This document shows, one piece after another, positions 5,085-7,891 of a stretch of 7,891 nt of DNA. The position numbers and the translations under genes are program-made. The DNA is from JBFEYJ01 sp041563315 (GTDB taxonomy: Bacteria > Pseudomonadota > Gammaproteobacteria > Thiohalomonadales > Thiohalomonadaceae), in NCBI GenBank assembly GCA_041563315.1, contig JBFFNE010000108.1, positions 1 to 7,891 on the forward strand. The letters are read 5' to 3'. Every line of letters starts with the position of its first letter. The first letter of the stretch is position 1. Below the pieces are notes generated by a model. The model was not told where the DNA came from. It searched no databases and was given only the letters and a program-made list of their open reading frames with translations.

Positions 5085-7034
5085 TTATTGACCTGATTCC
5101 GGTCTTTCCCTCGCATAGTCTATTTCACCTGCTAAAAAAAACCGTTGCACTACTTCAAGTTTTCGCGTTTTGGTCATCGGCGGCAGGCTGTCGATGAAGA
5201 CCCGCCCGTAGGACTTGCTACCAAGCCGGGGATCGCAGAGCACCAGCACCCCACGGTCTTTCACGTCGCGGATCAGCCGGCCTACGCCTTGTTTGAGGGT
5301 GATCACCGCCTGCGGCAATTGGTATTCCATAAAGGGATTACCGCCCGTCTCACGCATGGCATCGATACGCGCCTGCAACACCGGATCGCCCGGTGAGGCA
5401 AAGGGCAGCTTATCAATGATGACGCAGGAAAGCGCCTCACCACGCACATCCACCCCCTCCCAGAAGCTGCCGGTGCCCAGCAATACGGCATTGCCCTGCT
5501 CACGGAACTGCTCCAGCAGGCGGGTGCGAGGCGCATCCCCCTGTACCAGAATGGGATACGGGATCCGCTCGCTGATCAGCTCAGCCGCTTGTTTCAATGC
5601 CCTATGGCTGGTGAAAAGCATAAAGGCGCGGCCGCCGCTGGCCGCAAGCACCGGCAACGCCTGTTCCACCACCGCCTCGGTATAGCCGGGGCTGTTTGGC
5701 TCAGGCATTCCCTCGGGGACATAAAGCACCGCTTGGCGCGGATAATCGAAGGGGCTGTCCCAGCGGTGGGTGATGGCGTCCTGGATACCGAGCTGGGAGG
5801 TGAAGTGCTCAAAGCGCTCACCAACGGCGAGTGTTGCCGAGGTAAACACCCAGCCGCAGGGACGCGCCTTGACCTGAGCCTGGAACAGCTTGGCGACATC
5901 CATCGGCGTCAGGTTGAGCGTAAAAGATCGGGGGTGGGTCTCAAACCAGTGGATGAAACCTGTTGGTGTCGGGCCGGTGAGCAGAGCAAAGCGCTCGGCG
6001 AGCAGTTCGGCCCGCTCGAGGCAACCCTCCAGCCCCTTACCACGCACCGCCAGCGGTTGGAGGGATTCGAGCAGGTTGTCCAGCGCCTCGCTGACATTAA
6101 CGATGGCCGCCGGCATCTCCCCTTCGCCGCCCAGCTCCCGCCACGGACCCCGCCGCTGCTCCTGGCCGAACACCAGACGCATGTCGCGCACCGTTTTTTC
6201 CAGCTTTTCGGCCAGTACTTGCAACTGCCGACTCTCCCCCGCCTCGCGAAGATCCTCGGCAATACTGTCACGGGCGAGTTCCAGCAACTGGTTGGCGCTG
6301 ACCGTGGTACCGAAGAAATTGGAGGCGGTGTCCGGCAACTGATGGGCCTCATCGAGGATAAAGGCATTGGCGCCGGGTAACAGCTCGCCGAAGCCCTCGT
6401 CCTTCAGTGCCATATCAGCGAACAGGAGGTGGTGATTGACCACCAGCACATCCGCCTCCTGGGCACGGCGGCGGGCAACGGCAAGATAACACTCCTCAAT
6501 GTAGTCGCATTCAGCACCCAGGCAGTTATCGGCGGTGGAGGTCACCTGTGACCAGACCGGTGAGTCTTCGGCCAGCTCGGAAAGCTCGGCAATATCCCCG
6601 CTACGGGTACGCGAGGCCCATTCGCGCACGCTCTGCAGGTCGGCTATATGGCTGCGGCTGAGAAACCGCCCCTCGCTCAGGGCGAGCTCCATACGGTGGG
6701 GGCAGAGATAGTTGGCGCGCCCCTTGAGCAACGCCACATCGACCGGCAGTCCCAGCGCCTTGCGCACCAGCGGCAGATCCTTGTGAAACAGCTGGTCCTG
6801 TAGGTTCTTCGTCCCGGTTGAGATGATCACCTTCTGCCCGGACATCAGCGCCGGCACCAGGTAGGCAAAGGTTTTGCCGGTACCAGTGCCCGCCTCGGCC
6901 ACCAGGGTCTGCTTGCCGGCCAGTGCATCGGCCACCGCCGTCGCCATCTCCTGCTGCTGGGGACGGGCGGCATAGCCGGGTAACAGCCTGGCCAGCGGGC
7001 CGTCAGTGGCGAGGATGTCGGAGGGTGATTGCAT
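5085..7034 (-). CDS. yoaA: ATP-dependent DNA helicase, YoaA/DinG family (XPD-like, iron-sulfur)
   Basis: This is a superfamily 2 helicase expected to unwind DNA 5' to 3' in replication-linked repair. From ATG 7034 it has 649 residues (E. coli YoaA has 636). In order are Walker A EAGTGTGKT (47-55), four Cys set for a 4Fe-4S cluster (Cys111 in NYLC, Cys171 and Cys176 in NCLGAEC, Cys182 in EEC), VVNHHLLFADM, the DEAH box LDEAHQLP (Asp228-His231), FTSATL (397-402), GSFWEGVDVRG (from 522) and QGVGRLIRD (582-590). The text matches YoaA more closely than DinG proper. In E. coli YoaA works with the HolC clamp-loader subunit. The start is uncertain: GTG 7076 would add 14 residues, but the family usually begins shortly before the LLPGY segment, and a possible -10 (TATAGT, 7080-7075) overlaps that GTG. 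Neither start has a good ribosome binding site. I see no standard LexA box upstream. Confidence 0.94.
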   Translation of the reverse strand: MQSPSDILATDGPLARLLPGYAARPQQQEMATAVADALAGKQTLVAEAGTGTGKTFAYLVPALMSGQKVIISTGTKNLQDQLFHKDLPLVRKALGLPVDVALLKGRANYLCPHRMELALSEGRFLSRSHIADLQSVREWASRTRSGDIAELSELAEDSPVWSQVTSTADNCLGAECDYIEECYLAVARRRAQEADVLVVNHHLLFADMALKDEGFGELLPGANAFILDEAHQLPDTASNFFGTTVSANQLLELARDSIAEDLREAGESRQLQVLAEKLEKTVRDMRLVFGQEQRRGPWRELGGEGEMPAAIVNVSEALDNLLESLQPLAVRGKGLEGCLERAELLAERFALLTGPTPTGFIHWFETHPRSFTLNLTPMDVAKLFQAQVKARPCGWVFTSATLAVGERFEHFTSQLGIQDAITHRWDSPFDYPRQAVLYVPEGMPEPNSPGYTEAVVEQALPVLAASGGRAFMLFTSHRALKQAAELISERIPYPILVQGDAPRTRLLEQFREQGNAVLLGTGSFWEGVDVRGEALSCVIIDKLPFASPGDPVLQARIDAMRETGGNPFMEYQLPQAVITLKQGVGRLIRDVKDRGVLVLCDPRLGSKSYGRVFIDSLPPMTKTRKLEVVQRFFLAGEIDYARERPESGQ

Positions 7035-7074
7035 TGGGAGGTGCTGGTATTTATCGTGCCGGAAAATTGTCGAC

Positions 7075-7080
7075 ACTATA
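7075..7080 (-). promoter_or_regulatory. Possible -10 element for the helicase gene
   Basis: TATAGT on the minus strand matches TATAAT at five of six positions and lies 40 bases before ATG 7034. The best -35 nearby, GAGACA, needs a 19-base spacer, so the promoter is weakly supported. If real, it rules out the GTG start at 7076. Confidence 0.3.
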
Positions 7081-7268
7081 CCCGTTTCGGTGGGGATTTG
7101 TCTCTTTTTGCTTTCAAATCAAACAGTAAACAAACGATGATAAGGATGCCCTGCTGAATCTCCAGAGGCTTCACATTCATGGGGTTGCGTCGACCGGTTG
7201 AAACCGCAGACCAAAGCAGTCCTCAGAGATTGTCAGCAAAGTCGTCTGCTGTACAGCCAGGAGCGGGC
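7081..7268. other. Gene-free stretch between the helicase promoter region and the cassette
   Basis: I see no convincing gene here. A 35-codon frame on the plus strand (7179-7286) has no ribosome binding site and overlaps the attC-like site. The ten-base palindrome GCTGTACAGC (7248-7257) is flanked by CTG and CAG but does not have LexA-box spacing. GTTGAA at 7197-7202 and TTCAAC at 7270-7275 are complementary, which could mean a further degenerate recombination site. This is where ordinary chromosome gives way to cassette DNA. Confidence 0.5.
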
Positions 7269-7373
7269 ATTCAACGTGATAGCTAAGACAGCCGCCGGAG
7301 TGGCGTCCATTATGTGCAATTTTGCACAAAAAGTGCGCCGCGGAGGTGGGTCGGTCTGAGTGCCTGGTTAGGT
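7269..7373 (-). repeat. attC-like integron recombination site
   Basis: On the minus strand a core site ACCTAAC (7373-7367, R'' consensus RYYYAAC) is followed by the spacer CAGGCA and CTCAGAC (7360-7354, L''). At the far side lie GTCTTAG (7289-7283, L'), a seven-base spacer and GTTGAAT (7275-7269, R' consensus GTTRRRY). L'' and L' pair at six of seven positions. The centre carries the hairpin TGTGCA/TGCACA (7313-7318 with 7323-7328). The total of 105 bases is within the usual attC range. The opening CTAACCAGGCACTCAG resembles environmental attC sites, which sets the orientation as minus. Structural modelling of the folded strand would settle it. Confidence 0.62.
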
Positions 7374-7692
7374 TGTTTGACTTTAGTCTCCACTGTTAAT
7401 TCTTCTCAATATCGTGGTAAGTCTTCGAGTTCTGATAGCAGTCAATGCAGACAATCGACATATTGTTAAATTCACGAAATCGTTCTGTCATGCCACCTTC
7501 TTCTTCAAAAACTGACTCACACTTGTAACACCATGCTTGAAGATCATTAGGGTCACTTGAGTTTTCAATGAAACCAACACGCTCACCTTCTGGTTTCAAC
7601 AAATGACTACACACTACAGCCGACACGCGCTTCCCATGTGTGCCGCAATCTACATACATTGGTTCTGACTCAATACTCATATGGCAACCTAA
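7275..7692 (-). mobile_element. Probable integron gene cassette (418 bases)
   Basis: Using the integrase cut point between G and TT of each core site, the cassette would run from 7692 to 7275 on the minus strand and hold one gene and one attC. Its two ends carry GTTAGGTTG (7693-7685) and CAACCTAAC (7375-7367), perfect nine-base complements, as expected if they rebuild one attC when the cassette circularises. The start codon lies six bases after one core site and the attC begins 22 bases after the stop, the compact layout of cassettes. A sampled part of the gene is about 40 percent GC, against about 73 percent in a sampled part of dapE. No integrase gene is visible. Confidence 0.6.
7396..7680 (-). 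CDS. Cysteine-rich small protein of a probable gene cassette, likely zinc-binding
   Basis: This 94-residue protein has no function I can name. It has paired Cys/His positions spaced like zinc-ribbon knuckles: CGTHG (Cys12, His15), CSH (Cys24, His26), WCYKCE (Cys51, Cys54) and VCIDCY (Cys78, Cys81), with His89 close behind. Four pairs could build one or two zinc sites. It is acidic, has no signal peptide or membrane segment, and is probably cytoplasmic. The ATG at 7680 follows the core site GTTAGGT by six bases, leaving no room for a Shine-Dalgarno sequence; cassette genes often rely on outside signals or lack one. Its codon use is AT-rich compared with the rest of the window. The last codons lie 22 bases before the attC-like site. 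Short orphan proteins of this sort are usual cassette cargo. A role in toxin-antitoxin, phage defence or regulation is possible but unsupported. Confidence 0.78.
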   Translation of the reverse strand: MSIESEPMYVDCGTHGKRVSAVVCSHLLKPEGERVGFIENSSDPNDLQAWCYKCESVFEEEGGMTERFREFNNMSIVCIDCYQNSKTYHDIEKN

Positions 7693-7693
7693 C
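7687..7693 (-). repeat. Integron core site (R') remnant at the cassette start
   Basis: GTTAGGT on the minus strand fits GTTRRRY and precedes the cassette start codon. It would be the 3' end of the preceding attC, whose remainder should lie to the right. Instead of a matching R''/L'' half, sequence of the IS110-family element begins within a few bases, so this attC appears to be interrupted. Confidence 0.55.
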
Positions 7694-7694
7694 G

Positions 7695-7891
7695 AATGAT
7701 ATGGACCTCCCCGTTGCCAGGCACAGAGTGTCTGGTAACAATGAAGGTGCGAAACAACATTGCAACGAGGAGATCCAAGATGAATATTACACGTGTAGGC
7801 ATCGATTTGGCGAAAAACTCCTTTTCCATCTGCGCCGTAGATGAGCGAGGCACTATTGTAATGGAGCGCACGCTAAGGCGGGGTGAATTGC
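7695..7891 (+). mobile_element. IS110-family insertion sequence, IS1111 type, left end (incomplete)
   Basis: The transposase start at 7780 shows an IS110-family element running off the right edge. The left boundary is inferred to lie just after the core site at 7687-7694; between there and the start codon are only about 85 bases. A short left end fits the IS1111 group, in which the guide (seeker/bridge) RNA is encoded downstream of the transposase, whereas the IS110 group has it upstream. The sequence GGACCTCCCC (7703-7712) could belong to the subterminal inverted repeat of this group, but the right end is needed to check. Such elements make no target duplication, so none is expected. Confidence 0.72.
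7780..7891 (+). CDS. IS110/IS1111-family transposase, N-terminal fragment
   Basis: Only the first 37 residues are in the window. They read MNITRVGIDLAKNSFSI followed by CAVDERGTIVMERTL, the start of the RuvC-like DEDD domain of IS110-family transposases; Asp9 in GIDLAK is the first catalytic acid. The enzyme recombines DNA under guidance of an element-encoded RNA. The ATG at 7780 has AGGAG (7768-7772) seven bases upstream, a strong ribosome binding site. The Ser-dependent Tnp_20 domain expected at the C-terminus lies outside. It is transcribed away from the cassette gene, on the opposite strand. Whether the element is intact cannot be judged here. Confidence 0.88.
   Translation, partial: MNITRVGIDLAKNSFSICAVDERGTIVMERTLRRGEL

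Noticed and set aside
5589..6380. Plus-strand reading frame of 263 codons opposite the helicase gene
   Set aside because: It is antisense to conserved helicase sequence, has no recognisable domain, and is a composition artefact.
7246..7260. CTG...CAG palindrome as a LexA (SOS) box for the helicase gene
   Set aside because: The spacing between CTG and CAG is nine bases, not the ten of the gammaproteobacterial LexA box, and it lies over 200 bases upstream of the gene start.
7179..7286. Plus-strand 35-codon frame before the attC-like site
   Set aside because: No ribosome binding site, no similarity recognised, and it overlaps the recombination site.
7313..7328. TGTGCA/TGCACA hairpin as a terminator of the cassette gene
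   Set aside because: On the minus strand the T-run precedes rather than follows the stem; it is better explained as the central hairpin of the attC-like site.

Overview
The window looks like the chromosome of a GC-rich gammaproteobacterium. DapE, TsaB and the iron-sulfur helicase all read as gammaproteobacterial-type proteins, and a YoaA-type helicase beside tsaB is also the arrangement in Escherichia coli. The right-hand 500 to 600 bases are different: AT-richer and made of mobile DNA. The organism cannot be named from sequence alone.

Layout. Bases 1-648 hold the C-terminal part of dapE (lysine and peptidoglycan precursor synthesis), read rightward, followed by a GDSL/SGNH esterase with a lipoprotein-type signal (747-1358). 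A structured, gene-free spacer of about 320 bases follows. Leftward-transcribed genes then run from 7034 down to 1679, in transcription order: a YoaA/DinG-family helicase (7034-5085), a small outer-membrane beta-barrel protein (5054-4410), a strong intrinsic terminator (4381-4352), tsaB (4338-3655), archease (3552-3121) and rtcB (3103-1679). TsaB is a subunit of the tRNA t6A-modification machinery, while RtcB with archease ligates broken RNA, tRNA included, so the last three genes share a tRNA maintenance theme. Two regulatory-looking structures stand out. A terminator sits 13 bases before tsaB with an extended -10 promoter placed so that its transcript would lose half the hairpin. A long imperfect hairpin lies between tsaB and archease.

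The right end (about 7269-7891) looks like an integron gene cassette next to an insertion sequence. A 94-residue cysteine-rich protein is encoded leftward at 7680-7396. It is bounded by an attC-like site (7373-7269) and by a second core site (7693-7687), and the two cassette ends match as a 9-base inverted repeat. Immediately beyond the second core site begins an IS110-family element whose transposase starts at 7780. Its short left end fits the IS1111 type, a group with known members that target attC sites. No integrase gene is in the window, so this may be a lone cassette, the end of an array, or a cluster lacking an integrase.
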